From CAVVFX01 sp963747535 (GTDB lineage Bacteria; Acidobacteriota; Terriglobia; Bryobacterales; Bryobacteraceae), in the NCBI GenBank assembly GCA_963747535.1, contig CAVVFX010000008.1:248001-312000 (forward strand): DNA of 64,000 nt, given 5' to 3'. A program made the translations under genes and the position numbers. The number at the start of each line of letters is the position of its first letter. Within the stretch, counting starts at the first letter, position 1. Shown here in pieces: positions 26,505 to 35,174 of the stretch. The notes beneath the pieces are model-generated. The model did not search any database and was not told the DNA's origin. It saw only the letters and a list, made by a program, of their open reading frames with translations.

Positions 26505-28382
26505 TCACTGAACGTACAGTGCATAGGCCGCCGTCTGCGATCCGGCGTTCATGGTCAGACTCACGGCGCCCGCGCCGGCGCTCGGCATGATCAAATTGAC
26601 TTGATAGATGCCCACCATCTGGGGCGCCAAACCGGAGAACTGTATTTGCGCCTGATTCTGGCCCACGGATACCACTGGATTCATGTTCGTAACCGTCGGG
26701 ATGTACGGCGGGTTGCCGTCAGCCGGCGTAACACTCACCGGTCCCAATCCGATTGCATAAACCTCGACAATTTCGCCGGCCGCGGCCGGGCTTCCGGAAT
26801 TCACCGGCGTTCCATCGGCATGAGCTACCTGCAGGATCACCGGGGAGGTGGCCTGCAGGCTGGCATAAAGAGGATCGCTCTGCGCGCCGCCCACCGCCGC
26901 CACGATGCTAATGCTTCCCTGGCCGGGAAGGTCCCAGGGAATCTGGAAAACGGTACTGCCGTCGGAAACTGAAAATAACGGCGCGCGGATGCCGTCCACC
27001 GTCACGAAAGAAGTATTATCGGGTGTCCGTTCGAGTGGGAGATCCGCTGCCGCGTAGGCCGGTCCCAGTTCGCTCCCTTGCACAGCCACCGGCGCTCCCG
27101 CGGAAAGAATCGAGACCTCCGGCGCCCCTTGGAGCGCTGCACTGGAAATTGCGGGACCGGTGACCGGCGAATATCCCGCCTTTGCCGCGGCATTCAGAAC
27201 GAAAGCGGACCGGGTCGCAATAAACGAATGCATGTTGGTCACCTCGGCTTCGAATTGTGCGGCGCCGCAAGGCACATAAGCATTCACGCCGATGCACTCC
27301 TTGTTCGGATCATTTTCGGCGTCGGCCGCGATTACGGAGTATTCGTTCGTAAGCTCCGTATCGGCCCATCCGTTCTGCCCGCCAAATGCCGTCGCCGCCC
27401 TGACCAGGACGGTGTAGTAGTAGTTGCGGTATTCGGGTATGGCGAGCAATCGCTGCACCAGAATGTTGGGCTGCGGAGTCTCCTCCGGAGCCAGATTAGC
27501 GGGCCCGAACGCGAGTACGGTATCCCAGCCGATCAACTGATAAAGCGTCCCGCCCTCGAACTGGTACAGATAGAAATTGTTCATCCCGTAAATGCCGTCG
27601 ACAATACCGTCGCGTTCCGAGAGCACGTTTTCCACGGCGGCGAGGGTCAGATACAGTTGCGGGTTCAGGTACTGCGAGACCGCCGTGATGAAATCCGCAT
27701 CCGAGGCGTAGTTGATCGCCTGAACCAGTTGCTCGAAATTCTGCAGGTCGGCCGTGTCCTGATTACTCTTCAATTCCAGGAACGGCGCATAGGCCGAGGG
27801 GTCCGTACCCAGGTCCCCGAAGTTATAAGTGCCCTGCGGCGACCAATTATACAGGTAGCCGCCGTCTTCTCCGAAATTCCTCTCCAGAAAGACCGAGTCT
27901 ATATGTTCATCAATCATATAGAAGCCGAGATAAGTCCCGTTAACATATAGCTGCGCAGGAACGACACGCGGTGCGGGCAGTCCCATCCGGCGTAATAATT
28001 TAAAGGATATGAACTCGTGAAGGTTCGACGCGTCCTCAAGATTGTTTTTAGCCAGAATTTTGTCCAGGCCGAGGAAATTTTGCTTTTTAACATATTCGCT
28101 GAAATCAATCAACACGCTCGGCTTCACCGCGCTCCGGCTGCCGGTGCCGTGCTGACGGATCCCTACTGTCAGCGGCGCTGCCCCATCCAGGCTAACCGTT
28201 GCCTGATAGTAGCTATCCTCGTCGTCCGTAGTGTCCGAGAGCAGGCTCGCCCAATCGGACGGATCGACCACCAGATTGATCTGGTGTATTAGCGAATCGT
28301 CGAAAAACGTGGAAGTCAATTGAGCGAAGGTGATTCTGGTGAAGGCCCACGCCGCAAGTGCAAATATTCGGAAAGAAAACAT
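26505..28382 (-). CDS. secreted CotH-kinase family protein with TIGR03437 domain (copy 1)
   Basis: 625 residues: signal peptide (about 1-20); CotH kinase domain with KNNLEDASNLHEFISFKLL, VNGTYLGFYMIDEHID, the catalytic-region SERDGIVDGIYGMNNFYLY and GWDTVLAFG, where the Asp of GWD is the likely metal ligand; then the Solibacter-type C-terminal domain (from about residue 415: PVAVQGSELG, VFQIPWDLPG, VEVYAIGLGP, GIYQVNLIMPS). CotH proteins phosphorylate proteins in spore coats; outside spore-formers the target is unknown. It is a tandem duplicate of the next gene, with the same length. Confidence 0.85.
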   Translation of the reverse strand: MFSFRIFALAAWAFTRITFAQLTSTFFDDSLIHQINLVVDPSDWASLLSDTTDDEDSYYQATVSLDGAAPLTVGIRQHGTGSRSAVKPSVLIDFSEYVKKQNFLGLDKILAKNNLEDASNLHEFISFKLLRRMGLPAPRVVPAQLYVNGTYLGFYMIDEHIDSVFLERNFGEDGGYLYNWSPQGTYNFGDLGTDPSAYAPFLELKSNQDTADLQNFEQLVQAINYASDADFITAVSQYLNPQLYLTLAAVENVLSERDGIVDGIYGMNNFYLYQFEGGTLYQLIGWDTVLAFGPANLAPEETPQPNILVQRLLAIPEYRNYYYTVLVRAATAFGGQNGWADTELTNEYSVIAADAENDPNKECIGVNAYVPCGAAQFEAEVTNMHSFIATRSAFVLNAAAKAGYSPVTGPAISSAALQGAPEVSILSAGAPVAVQGSELGPAYAAADLPLERTPDNTSFVTVDGIRAPLFSVSDGSTVFQIPWDLPGQGSISIVAAVGGAQSDPLYASLQATSPVILQVAHADGTPVNSGSPAAAGEIVEVYAIGLGPVSVTPADGNPPYIPTVTNMNPVVSVGQNQAQIQFSGLAPQMVGIYQVNLIMPSAGAGAVSLTMNAGSQTAAYALYVQ

Positions 28383-28568
28383 ACGTCCTCCATCTGTCCT
28401 CCGTGACTCTTTCCGTTCTCCTGACTTTCAAACACCGCAGAAAATCGGAAGTTGACGCGCCGGTGCGTCATCGTGCAAAGGGATTGTTTGGAAAAGGACT
28501 TTTAATTACCCGTGTATTTTCTCGACCGTTTGTTTTACAACAACTGCATTTGGGGATGACCGAAGCAT

Positions 28569-28619
28569 CCGTAGGGTAGACCATCGTTTTATGTGGTCTG
28601 CCCTGCTGCGGAGCAGCCG
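28569..28619 (+). repeat. REP-like repeat, copy D
   Basis: GGTAGACCA...TGGTCTGCC followed by CTGCTGCGGAGCAGC. It lies between the two CotH paralogue genes, downstream of copy 2 in transcription sense. Confidence 0.8.
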
Positions 28620-28636
28620 ATTCGCGATCCACGTGG

Positions 28637-30514
28637 TCACTGGACGTAGAGTGCATAGGCCGCCGTCTGCGATCCGGCGTTCATCGTCAGACTCACGGGG
28701 CCGGAGCCGGCGCTCGGCATTACAAAATTGACCTGGTAGATTCCCACCATCTGGGGCGCCAGACCGGAAAACTTGATTTGTGCCTGATTCTGGCCAACAA
28801 ATACCATGGGATTCGTGTTCGTAAACGTCGGAATTTCTGGCGGATTGCCGTCAACCGGCGTAACACTCACCGACCCCAACCCGATTGCATAAACCTGGAC
28901 AATCTCGCCGGCCGCAGCCGGGCTCCCCGAATTCACCGGCGTCCCATCGGCATGTCCTACCTGCAGGATCACCGGGGAGGTTGGCTGCAGGCTGGCATAG
29001 AACGGATCGCTTTGTGCGCCGCCCACCGCCGCCACGATGCTAAAAGTTCCCTGGCTGGGAAGGTCCCAGGGAATCTGGAGAACGGTGCTGCCATCGGAAA
29101 CCGAAAATAACGGCGCGCGGATGCCGTCCACCGTCACGAAAGAAGTATTATCGGGGGTTCGCTCGAGCGGGAGATCCGGCGCCGTATAGTCGGTTCCCAA
29201 TCGGCTCCCTTGCACGGCCACCGGGGCTCCCGCCGAAAGAATCGAGACCTCCGGCGCGCCTTGGAGAGTTGCATTCGAAATATCGGGACCTGTGACGGGA
29301 GAATATCCTGACTGTGCCGCGGCATTCAGAATGAAATCGAGCCGGGTCGCAATGAACGAATGCATGTTGGTCACCTCGGCTTCGAATTCGGCCGCGCCGC
29401 ACGGCACATAGCCCCCAACGGCGATACACAGCTTGTTCGGATCGTTCCCGGCGGCCGTCGCGATCAAATTGTATTCGCGCGTAAGCTCCGTATCGGCCCA
29501 TCCGTTCTGCCCGCCAAATGCCGTCGCCGCCCTGACCAGGACGGTGTAGTAGTAGTTGCGATATTCGGGTATGGCGAGTAATCGCTGCACCAGAACATTG
29601 GGTTGCGGTGTCTCCTCCGGAGCCAGGGAAGCGGGCCCGAATGCGAGCACCATATCCCACCCCAGGAACTGATAGAGCGTCGCGCCCTCGAACTGGTAAA
29701 TGTAGAAATTGTTCATCCCATAGACGCCGTCGACAATACCGTCGCGCTCCGAGAGCACGTTTTCCACGGCTGCGAGGGTCAGATACAGTTGCGGGTTCAG
29801 ATACCGCGAGACGGCCGTGATGAAATCCGCATCCGACGCGTAGTTGATCGCCTGTACCAGTTGCTCGAAGTTCTGCAGGTCGGGCGTGTCCTGATTACTC
29901 TTCAATTCCAGGAACGGCGCATAGACGCTGGGATCCGTACCCAAGTCCCCGAAGTTATAAGTGGCTACCGGCGCCCAATTGTACAGGTATCCGCCGTCTT
30001 CTCCGAAATTCCTCTCCAGATACACCGAGTCGATATGTTCGTCGATCATGTAGAAGCCCAGACAAGTCCCGTTAATGTATAGCTGGGCAGGAACGACGCG
30101 TGGCGCCGGCAGCCCTATCCGCCGCAATAATTGGAAAGATATGAACTCGTGAAGGTTCGATGCGTCCTGAATATTGTTCTTGGCCAGAATCTTGTCCAGG
30201 CCAAGGAAACTCTGCTTCTTGTCATATTCGCTGAACTTGATCAACACGCTCGGCTTCACCGAACTTCGGCTGCCAAGACCGTGCTGGCGGATTCCCACTG
30301 TCAACGGCGTTGCACCATCCAGACTGAACGCTGCCTGGTAGTAAGTATCGGCGTCTTCCGCGGTGTTCAAGAGCAGGCTTGCCCAATCGGACGGAGCGAC
30401 CGCCAGGTTGATCTGGTGTATCAGCGAATCGTCGAAAAACGCGGAAGTTGACTGGGCGAATGCGATTCTGCTGAATGCCAGCGTCGTAACCGCAAATATT
30501 CGGCAAGAACGCAT
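28637..30514 (-). CDS. secreted CotH-kinase family protein with TIGR03437 domain (copy 2)
   Basis: 625 residues, the same length as copy 1 and very similar throughout, including the kinase motifs (KNNIQDASNLHEFISFQLL, SERDGIVDGVYGMNNFYIY, GWDMVLAFG) and the C-terminal domain. The start at 30514 is fixed by a GGAGG site and the signal peptide MRSCRIFAVTTLAFSRIAFAQ; the frame is open further upstream but that part lacks family character. About 80 bp upstream of the start is also conserved between the two copies, so the promoter was duplicated too. The function is probably as for copy 1, on a different target or condition. Confidence 0.85.
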   Translation of the reverse strand: MRSCRIFAVTTLAFSRIAFAQSTSAFFDDSLIHQINLAVAPSDWASLLLNTAEDADTYYQAAFSLDGATPLTVGIRQHGLGSRSSVKPSVLIKFSEYDKKQSFLGLDKILAKNNIQDASNLHEFISFQLLRRIGLPAPRVVPAQLYINGTCLGFYMIDEHIDSVYLERNFGEDGGYLYNWAPVATYNFGDLGTDPSVYAPFLELKSNQDTPDLQNFEQLVQAINYASDADFITAVSRYLNPQLYLTLAAVENVLSERDGIVDGVYGMNNFYIYQFEGATLYQFLGWDMVLAFGPASLAPEETPQPNVLVQRLLAIPEYRNYYYTVLVRAATAFGGQNGWADTELTREYNLIATAAGNDPNKLCIAVGGYVPCGAAEFEAEVTNMHSFIATRLDFILNAAAQSGYSPVTGPDISNATLQGAPEVSILSAGAPVAVQGSRLGTDYTAPDLPLERTPDNTSFVTVDGIRAPLFSVSDGSTVLQIPWDLPSQGTFSIVAAVGGAQSDPFYASLQPTSPVILQVGHADGTPVNSGSPAAAGEIVQVYAIGLGSVSVTPVDGNPPEIPTFTNTNPMVFVGQNQAQIKFSGLAPQMVGIYQVNFVMPSAGSGPVSLTMNAGSQTAAYALYVQ

Positions 30515-30763
30515 ACTTCCTCCGTCTGTCGTCCGACAATCTCCGCTCTTTTGACTCTTAAACACCGGAGGCGATCGGAAGTTGACACTGGTGCGGCGTT
30601 GGCCAAACTGATTTGTCGGGAAAATGACCTTTATTTGATCGTCATTCTTTTGTGCTGGACACTCGTGAAACAATTTGCCACAGCAATCCATACTCCAATA
30701 CCTAAGAGGCATTTGCATAGTCTGGAGCCGCCGTGTTACCTTCATCACATCCAGGGAGTTCAA

Positions 30764-32689
30764 TTGGATCTGTTTCACACCCTTCCCGTCAACCGGCGTA
30801 AATTTCTGAGAGCGGCGTCCGCTTTCTGCGCGCTCATTGTTTCACGTGCGAGAGCTGCGCAGACCGCGGCGATTCTACGATCTCCTTACCTGCAGAACGT
30901 CAGCGGCACATCCGCCACGGTGATGTGGACCATGCCCGCCGGCGTTCCCGCGGCCGCCTCCATACGCGATTCGGCCGGCAATACACAAACCGTGCCGGCG
31001 ACCATCACGTTATTCGATACGGGACAGACTGGCTCGAGTTCCGCTTACTACCAGTACCAATCGGTCTTCACGGACCTCAAGCCAGGTACGACTTACTCGT
31101 ATCAGATTGAGAATGGATCTCAGACGCTGCCGCCGGCGGTCCCGCTCATGCAGTTCTCCACGCCCTCCGACGATGCTCCGTTCACATTTCTCCATTTCGG
31201 GGATTCCGGCGTAAACGACAGCACGCAACTTGGGATTGCCGCCCAGATGGCGGCCGAGAACCCCGCGCTGGTGCTCGCTAACGGCGACTTGGCCTACACC
31301 TACGGCGCGTTCTCCGAGATCGAGGCCAACTTCTTTTCGATCTATCGCGACCTGATGGCGCGCACTCCCTTCTTCACATCCCTCGGAAACCACGAATATA
31401 TGACCAACTCGGGCGCGCCTTCGCTTGCCGGGAGGTCCTATCCGACCTCCGGCGTCGCGAGCGCCGATTACGGACGCTACTACTCGTTCGATTGGGGAAA
31501 CGCGCATTTTGTCGTGTTGGATACCAACGACCCGCTTTCCGCCGCGGTCAACGGAACCGGCAACATGTTTAACTGGCTCGACCGCGATCTCGGCGCCACG
31601 GAAAGGTTTTGGCGTTTTGTCTATTTTCATGCTCCCCCCTATGCTACGGGAGTGCATCAGGATGAGCCCCCGGCCGGGCAACTTCGCGATTACGTCGTGC
31701 CGATATTGGAAAAGCATGGCGTACAGGCGGTGTTCAGCGGACACGAACATACCTACCAGAGGACGTTCCCGCTCAGTGGCGGACAGGTAGTGGACCCGAG
31801 TAGCGGAATTCTCTACTTCACCTCCGGCGGCGGTGGCCAGGACCCTTACTATACGGCGCCGAATTCCCTAATTGCGCAGAGCGTCGGGGTGAACAACTAT
31901 CTCCGTTGCTCGGTGAACGGCGCATCTTTTTCGGTGAACGCCATCGCTCTGGGAGGTTCACAAATCGAGTCCCTCACGCTGCAGCCCGCGCCCCGGATTA
32001 GCTCGCCGGTCGTCAACGGTGCTTCCGGTCGAGACCTCGCAAGCGGCGGGATCGTGAACATTCCGGGCCGCAATTTCTCTCCCGTGATCTTTCAATCCGA
32101 CTTCACGGCCGCAGTGACCTCGGTTGCCGGCGTTTCCGTCAGCCTGAACGGGATCCCGATCCCTATACTTTATGCCGGAGGGAGTCAGATGAATGTCCAG
32201 GTTCCATTCGGTTTTACCGGCGGTGCGACTTTGCAGGTGACGACTCCCAATGGCTCCGATGCGACCCCGGTGAGGATCGTAGCGGTAGCGCCGGCGATAT
32301 TCGAAAATCCGTCGCTACCCGGAATTGCCATGGCCATGCACGCGGATCAGTCGCTGATCACCCCCGACGCTCCTGCCGCCCCGGGTGAATGGATCGACGT
32401 CGTTGTCACCGGCTTGGGAGCGGTCGAGGGGAATTGTCAAGCCGGCGTGGCGCCCCAAGCCCAGCTTCCGGTGGTTGCGCCTGTAGCGGTGAGTTTCGCC
32501 GGCGCAAAGGTTGCTGCGACCGCGGCCACTTCCCCCAACGCGCCGGGAACGTACTACGTGCAGGTTCAAGTTCCTGTCCGCGAAACTGCCGCTATCCGCG
32601 GAACTGTCCCCACCGGGGGAACGGTCGCGATCAGGGTGGTCAGCGGAATTTCCGCCAGCGGAGCGCTACAATTGCCGGTGCTCGGCTAG
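30764..32689 (+). CDS. secreted purple-acid-phosphatase-like metallophosphoesterase with TIGR03437 domain
   Basis: About 641 residues. Tat-type signal NRRKFLRAASAF; a fibronectin-like N-terminal domain typical of purple acid phosphatases (RSPYLQNVSGTSATVMWTM); then all metal-ligand motifs of the metallophosphoesterase fold: HFGDSG (about residue 145), NGDLAY, LGNHEY, YFHAPPYA, SGHEHTYQR. The last 210 residues are the Solibacter C-terminal domain (NIPGRNFSP, QMNVQVPFGF, GTYYVQVQVPV). Releases phosphate from organic phosphate outside the cytoplasm. Start TTG at 30764 chosen from GGGAG upstream and the signal; the frame is open back to 30551. Divergent from the CotH genes. Confidence 0.85.
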   Translation: MDLFHTLPVNRRKFLRAASAFCALIVSRARAAQTAAILRSPYLQNVSGTSATVMWTMPAGVPAAASIRDSAGNTQTVPATITLFDTGQTGSSSAYYQYQSVFTDLKPGTTYSYQIENGSQTLPPAVPLMQFSTPSDDAPFTFLHFGDSGVNDSTQLGIAAQMAAENPALVLANGDLAYTYGAFSEIEANFFSIYRDLMARTPFFTSLGNHEYMTNSGAPSLAGRSYPTSGVASADYGRYYSFDWGNAHFVVLDTNDPLSAAVNGTGNMFNWLDRDLGATERFWRFVYFHAPPYATGVHQDEPPAGQLRDYVVPILEKHGVQAVFSGHEHTYQRTFPLSGGQVVDPSSGILYFTSGGGGQDPYYTAPNSLIAQSVGVNNYLRCSVNGASFSVNAIALGGSQIESLTLQPAPRISSPVVNGASGRDLASGGIVNIPGRNFSPVIFQSDFTAAVTSVAGVSVSLNGIPIPILYAGGSQMNVQVPFGFTGGATLQVTTPNGSDATPVRIVAVAPAIFENPSLPGIAMAMHADQSLITPDAPAAPGEWIDVVVTGLGAVEGNCQAGVAPQAQLPVVAPVAVSFAGAKVAATAATSPNAPGTYYVQVQVPVRETAAIRGTVPTGGTVAIRVVSGISASGALQLPVLG

Positions 32690-32703
32690 CTGCCCTGAAA
32701 ATA

Positions 32704-32738
32704 CCGTGGGGCAGACCATCGTTTTTTTGTGGTCTGCC
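32704..32738 (+). repeat. REP-like repeat, copy E
   Basis: GGCAGACCA...TGGTCTGCC with a seven-T loop; the second hairpin is missing or degraded. It lies 15 bp after the phosphatase stop codon, in the position of a terminator. Confidence 0.8.
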
Positions 32739-32954
32739 TCAGCGCACACGGCTCGGACAGCGAGGCGACCATTCATTTTTCATCTATTAGTCACAATTCG
32801 TGCGCAATCAAACTATCGTTTTGTATTTCTTCCCGATATTGCGTGCGTTTTCATGCATATTTCCCTCTAGCCTTGAGCATCCGCATGGAGAAAAGCTTAA
32901 CCGGAGCGGGTTCTACCAGGGTACGCCGTTAATGGCGGCAAGGAGAGTCTGAAT

Positions 32955-33422
32955 ATGAACCGCAGACAAATGATAATGATTCCCGGAGTTGCCGCCGCGG
33001 CAGCCGCCGGTCAAACCCTCGCGAACGCTCAAAGCTCCTCGATCCCCTCGAGCAGCACGCTTAAAAAGTACGGAACCTCGAAGGCCACCTACAGAATCCC
33101 CAAATCAGAGGCTGCGAAAACCAAGTACGAGAACTTCCTGGGTACGCTCTTAGGGTTGACTGCCAGCCAGCAACAGCAAATTGACGCGATCCTCACGGCG
33201 GCAATTATGAATCGGAAGGAACTGCACGGCCAGTTGCAGATCGCCCGCCAGGGCCTTGCGCAGGCAGTCGTAGGTTCCAACGGCTCAGCAATCGCTCAAA
33301 TCACCACCAGTATCGGCAGCCTGACGGGTCAGATCAGATCGAACGCGGCAAACGCCAACGCCGGGGTCTATCAAGTGTTAACAGCGGGTCAGCAAGCCAC
33401 TCTTGCTCAGTTTCAAAGTTAG
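32955..33422 (+). CDS. small exported protein with LTxxQ motifs
   Basis: 155 residues. Twin-arginine-type leader (MNRRQMIM) and an Ala-rich hydrophobic stretch to about residue 26. The mature part has two LTxxQ motifs, GLTASQQQQIDAIL and VLTAGQQATLAQFQ, as in the Spy/CpxP/CnrX group of periplasmic sensors and chaperones, with predicted long helices between them. A ribosome site AAGGAGA precedes the ATG. Possible periplasmic chaperone or stress sensor; the family call is tentative because the helices are Ala/Gln-rich and easily misread. Confidence 0.6.
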   Translation: MNRRQMIMIPGVAAAAAAGQTLANAQSSSIPSSSTLKKYGTSKATYRIPKSEAAKTKYENFLGTLLGLTASQQQQIDAILTAAIMNRKELHGQLQIARQGLAQAVVGSNGSAIAQITTSIGSLTGQIRSNAANANAGVYQVLTAGQQATLAQFQS

Positions 33423-33461
33423 GCGTTACGAGTGCTACGCCGCCCCAAGCGTGCACCACGA

Positions 33462-33489
33462 GGCAGACCACCGATCGCGATGGTCTGCC
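33462..33489. repeat. REP-like repeat, copy F (diverged)
   Basis: GGCAGACCA pairs with TGGTCTGCC, but the loop is CCGATCGCGA rather than T-rich. It sits between the convergent LTxxQ and TonB-receptor genes, so it may end transcription in both directions. Confidence 0.7.
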
Positions 33490-33506
33490 CCTTCAGTTAA
33501 AGCCGT

Positions 33507-35174
33507 TTAGAACACGATACGGGCGCCCACCTGGATGGTGCGCGGACGGTTGGCCTGCGCCGTAATCAACCCGAACGACGCATTGGTCGCCGCCAGGTTG
33601 GGCCCGCTGAAGGTCGGGTGGTTCAGGACGTTGAAGGTCTCGAACCGCAGCTGGAAGGTCGCCTTTTCCTTGATCTGGAAACGTTTCAACATCGAGACGT
33701 CCCAGTTGTCGATGCCATCGGCGCGGAGATTGCCGAAGGTGGTCGAAAAGGTCCGGATGTGGTAATTGAACTGTTGCGCCGACACCGTGTCGAACGCCGA
33801 CGTGTTAAATGAGGCGCTGTTATTATCCCGGTTATTGAGCGTGATGGGCGCGCCGAAGTACACATAATCGCCCGGTGTGGTCGAACTGCCATTGACCCAG
33901 ACCAGCGGTGCGCCGGTCTGAGCGGTGTAGATGCTGTTGACCTGCCATCCGCCGGCAATCGCATTCATCCACGGGTTTTGGATGTTCACTAACTTGTTCT
34001 TGCCGAACGGCAGCTCATAGCTCAGCGCGGTAACGAAGTGATTGGTATGGTCCATCGGCGAAACGCGCTTCTCGGGACTCCCGGCGGTATCGTTCAGCCA
34101 GGAATCGAATTCGGTTAGCCTGGAGTAGCCGTAAACGCCGATCACTTGCAGTCCTTGAGAAAGGCGCTTCTGCACCCGCACATTGAGGCTCTCGTAGAAA
34201 GAGCTTCCGACGTTGTCGTTGTCTTCCAGGACGCCGCCGCTGCCGCTCCAGCCGCTGGAGCTGTTACCCACCGGGAACTCCGGGTAACGCGACAGGACTT
34301 GCGCGATGGAGGCCGTGCTGGTGTTCTGCGTGGTTTGCAAGCCGGAGAAGGGATTCGGCGTGGAGTTGCCGAGATAGCTCGTGCTCGTGTCGCGTACCGG
34401 CGAGGTGCTCAGGTATTGAGCCGGAATGCTGTTGAGCTGCGTGACCGACACGGGAAGATGCACCGAATGGTTGCCGATGTAGTCCACTTCGAGCACCAGG
34501 TCCTTCGCGAATTCGTGCTGGAACCCGATGTTCCAACGCAGCGAATAGGGGCTTTCCACATTGGGGTTCAGGAACGAGACATTTTGCCCAGCGAAAGTCA
34601 GTAGGCCCGCCGCCGAGCCGACCGGCGTCGTGAAGCCGTTCGGAAATGGATTGCTGAGCGTTGCGGACGGCGTCAGATAGTTGTTGCCCGTTGGGACGAT
34701 AGACGTCGTCTGGCTATAGCCTTCCTGATTCAGAATCGGCGTGCTGGAGTAGCTGCCGGTAATCGCCAGGTTGGCAATGGTGACGGGCGCGACGAACAAA
34801 CCGAACCCGCCGCGGAACACGGTCTTACCATGCAGCGCTGTCGGCGACCAGGCAAACCCCGCGCGCGGACTGAACAGGTGAGAATTGTTCTGATAGACCG
34901 CCGTGTTGCTGGGGCCCGCGAAAGTCAGCCCACCGGGCACGACGAAGTCGCTCGCCGGAAGCTCCGGGACCGGATTCTTGGCGTACGCCGCCTGCGCCGC
35001 GGGCTGCAAAGGATTCGGCGTATTAAACGCAAATCCGTCCACCGTCCGGCCGTACTTTTCGTTGTACGGACCGTCGTGGTCATAGCGCAGTCCTACGTTG
35101 ACTGTGAGATGTGTTGGAAACCCGCCAGTCGTCCTGTACGAATCCCGCGACATAATACGAATACCAGGATCCAT
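33507..35174 (-). CDS. TonB-dependent receptor-like protein, C-terminal part after a frameshift
   Basis: The C-terminal 550 or so residues of an Oar-like outer-membrane receptor: beta-barrel strands such as LTVNVGLRYDHDGPYN, FRGGFGLFVAPVTIAN and LRWNIGFQHEFAKDL, ending in the aromatic-rich IQVGARIVF expected of an outer-membrane protein. Its first residues (before THLTVNVG) are out-of-frame sequence. The real start of the reading frame is in the upstream part at 37047. The two frames overlap at 35080-35174, with the shift between about 35101 and 35126. Confidence 0.8.
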   Translation of the reverse strand: MDPGIRIMSRDSYRTTGGFPTHLTVNVGLRYDHDGPYNEKYGRTVDGFAFNTPNPLQPAAQAAYAKNPVPELPASDFVVPGGLTFAGPSNTAVYQNNSHLFSPRAGFAWSPTALHGKTVFRGGFGLFVAPVTIANLAITGSYSSTPILNQEGYSQTTSIVPTGNNYLTPSATLSNPFPNGFTTPVGSAAGLLTFAGQNVSFLNPNVESPYSLRWNIGFQHEFAKDLVLEVDYIGNHSVHLPVSVTQLNSIPAQYLSTSPVRDTSTSYLGNSTPNPFSGLQTTQNTSTASIAQVLSRYPEFPVGNSSSGWSGSGGVLEDNDNVGSSFYESLNVRVQKRLSQGLQVIGVYGYSRLTEFDSWLNDTAGSPEKRVSPMDHTNHFVTALSYELPFGKNKLVNIQNPWMNAIAGGWQVNSIYTAQTGAPLVWVNGSSTTPGDYVYFGAPITLNNRDNNSASFNTSAFDTVSAQQFNYHIRTFSTTFGNLRADGIDNWDVSMLKRFQIKEKATFQLRFETFNVLNHPTFSGPNLAATNASFGLITAQANRPRTIQVGARIVF

